A stretch of 29,839 bases of DNA, taken from positions 1-29,839 of the IMG/VR virus record IMGVR_UViG_3300035701_000194. One strand, given 5' to 3'. This DNA comes from a virus. The notes beneath the pieces were generated by a model. That model was not told the origin of the DNA. It saw only the letters and a program-made list of their open reading frames with translations, and ran no database searches. This document shows, one piece after another, positions 28,677-29,839 of the stretch. Both the position numbers and the translations under genes were made by a program. How positions within the stretch are numbered: position 1 is the stretch's first letter; each line of letters begins with the position of its first letter.

Positions 28677-29705
28677 ATGGACAAGTTAACAAAATTCCTT
28701 GAGGCAGTTTCTAAGGAAATTGGGGATGGTTACGCGGTAACTGGATCTAGCAACTTCCCTGCTGTCGAGAAGCTTCCTACGGGGATATTGTCCGTGGATT
28801 GTATGCTAAATGGGGGGATTCCGCTTGGGGGGATCATAGAGCTATTTGGTCCTGAAGGGAGTGGGAAAAGCTCATTAGCTCTATCTCTTGCGGCTTCTTG
28901 CATCAAGCGTGGTGGGACTGTTGTTTATGTGGATGCGGAACATGCATTAAATCCTAAGTATGCTGAAGATGTTGGTATAGACTTTAATAAGATGGCATTA
29001 TCCCAGACTAAAAATGGTGAACAATCTCTTGTAGTTATTGATAAAGCTTTAGATACTCTTGCTAAGGGTGATTTAATTATTGTGGATTCTGTAGCGGCAT
29101 TGACTCCTAGGGCTGAGATAGAGGGGGATCTGATCAATAAAGATGGGGATATGAAACAGCATGTAGCTACTCTTGCTAGGTTGGTAAGCCAAGCGATGAA
29201 GCGATTTGTTGCTAAGGCAAGCATAGCTGGTATCCCCATAGTGTTTATTAATCAAGTAAGGGAGAAAGTAGGGGTTATGTATGGGAATCCAGAAATAACT
29301 CCAGGTGGTAGGGCGTTAAAGTTTTCTGCTGACATGAGAATGGAGATTCGTAGGAAAGGGGAAATTAAGGAAGGTAATGAAGCAATAGGCCATGTGTCTA
29401 CTATTAGAACTGTTAAATCTAGATATTGCCGTCCTTATGCTTCAATTGAAGTGGATCTGATTTGGGGTAAGGGGTTCTCCAAATTTTCTTCTGCTTTAGA
29501 GGCTGCTTTAAATTGTGGGGTGATAACTCGTTCTGGCCCATTCTATGATTACAAGGGAATAAAGTATAAGGGGCAGAATGAAGTTATTGAGTTTATGAAG
29601 GCGGGTGCTATAGACGCTATTGAGAAGGAAGTTGGTGAGAAGGTTTATGGGCCGATGTTGCAGAAGGAGCTTGCCAGTGGGAAAGAAGAAGTCAAAGCAA
29701 CCTAG
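28677..29705 (+). CDS. recA: RecA-family recombinase
   Basis: A 342-residue protein. Walker A is GPEGSGKS at 58-65, and the Walker B strand LIIVDSVAAL lies at about 133-142. VYVDAEHALNP and INQVREKVG...GNPEITPGGRALKFS are classic RecA segments, the latter covering loop L2 and its flanks. It is closer to bacterial RecA than to T4 UvsX. RecA pairs single-stranded DNA with homologous duplex; in phages it drives recombination-dependent replication and repair. The length matches the family. The C-terminus is Lys/Glu-rich, and its last codons overlap a downstream gene by 29 bases. Confidence 0.95.
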   Translation: MDKLTKFLEAVSKEIGDGYAVTGSSNFPAVEKLPTGILSVDCMLNGGIPLGGIIELFGPEGSGKSSLALSLAASCIKRGGTVVYVDAEHALNPKYAEDVGIDFNKMALSQTKNGEQSLVVIDKALDTLAKGDLIIVDSVAALTPRAEIEGDLINKDGDMKQHVATLARLVSQAMKRFVAKASIAGIPIVFINQVREKVGVMYGNPEITPGGRALKFSADMRMEIRRKGEIKEGNEAIGHVSTIRTVKSRYCRPYASIEVDLIWGKGFSKFSSALEAALNCGVITRSGPFYDYKGIKYKGQNEVIEFMKAGAIDAIEKEVGEKVYGPMLQKELASGKEEVKAT

Positions 29706-29839
29706 AAAAACTGCTCTGTGGTATCTGGGGGAGCTTCTTAGGATCTCCCAAGAGTCTAATAATCTATTAAAGGAGATCATTTCCAGATTGCCATTTACTT
29801 CTGTTCTTCCAATTGTACCAAAGATAGTATGGCATCCAA
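29677..29839 (+). CDS. Hypothetical protein, 5' part only (GTG start)
   Basis: The GTG at 29677 stands seven bases after AAGGAG and opens a frame without stop to the window edge. The visible 54 residues start MGKKKSKQPRKT, a very basic leader, then an amphipathic helix (LWYLGELLRISQ). The first 29 bases overlap the recA gene. No family is recognisable from this piece. Confidence 0.6.
   Translation, partial: MGKKKSKQPRKTALWYLGELLRISQESNNLLKEIISRLPFTSVLPIVPKIVWHP

Noticed and set aside
1-29839. tRNA genes, CRISPR arrays, insertion sequences, integrase and attachment sites
   Set aside because: I looked for T-loop-like GTTCGA segments with acceptor stems, spaced repeats and transposase or integrase motifs and saw none. 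A tRNA-finder run would be decisive for tRNAs.

Overview
The window reads as part of a tailed double-stranded DNA bacteriophage genome. Every convincing gene lies on the + strand. Genes are packed head to tail, with ATGA, GTGA or TAATG stop/start overlaps or gaps of a few bases. Base composition is mostly AT-rich (for example 17 of 60 bases are G or C at 7021-7080). The replication genes are of viral type: a polymerase with an N-terminal uracil-DNA-glycosylase domain, a gp32-type single-strand-binding protein, a stripped-down sigma-like protein and a free-standing HNH endonuclease. I see no virion structural genes, lysis genes, integrase, tRNA, rRNA, CRISPR array or insertion sequence. The host cannot be named from this sequence.

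Region 1 (1 to about 11.6 kb) is an accessory region of short genes. Many encode Cys-pair, zinc-ribbon-like proteins of unknown function, and there are at least two pairs of paralogues. Among the small genes sit recognisable enzymes and domains: a prepilin-like protein, a dual-specificity phosphatase, a metallophosphoesterase, a PKD-domain protein, a beta-type DNA methyltransferase, a cytidine/dCMP-type deaminase, an HNH endonuclease and a GT4-like glycosyltransferase.

Region 2 (11.6-13.3 kb) holds two overlapping radical-SAM genes. The first resembles RlmN/Cfr but carries Thr where the first catalytic Cys should be.

Region 3 (13.3-18.9 kb) is a replication and expression block: SNF2-type helicase, a Cys4 protein, DnaB-like helicase, zinc-finger/TOPRIM primase and a sigma-like protein.

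Region 4 (18.9-23.3 kb) is the least ordinary part. It contains a protein with a distant resemblance to FolE2, a cold-shock protein, a DpdA/TGT-like protein, an HslV/proteasome-like Ntn hydrolase, a Lar-like zinc protein and a phage Dam-type adenine methyltransferase. It ends in a strong GC-rich hairpin at 23334-23361.

Region 5 (23.4 kb to the end) has the UDG-polymerase fusion, the gp32-like protein, several unknown small proteins and RecA, and runs into a gene cut by the window edge.

Taken together, the genes make, repair and probably chemically mark phage DNA (two methyltransferases, a possible 7-deazaguanine-type transglycosylase, UDG, deaminase). Other genes may act on host physiology (phosphatase, RlmN-like enzyme, Ntn hydrolase, prepilin mimic). 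A repeated TGTATATAAT element sits before several transcription blocks and is a candidate phage promoter for the encoded sigma-like protein. All functions come from motifs read by eye; no database search was run.
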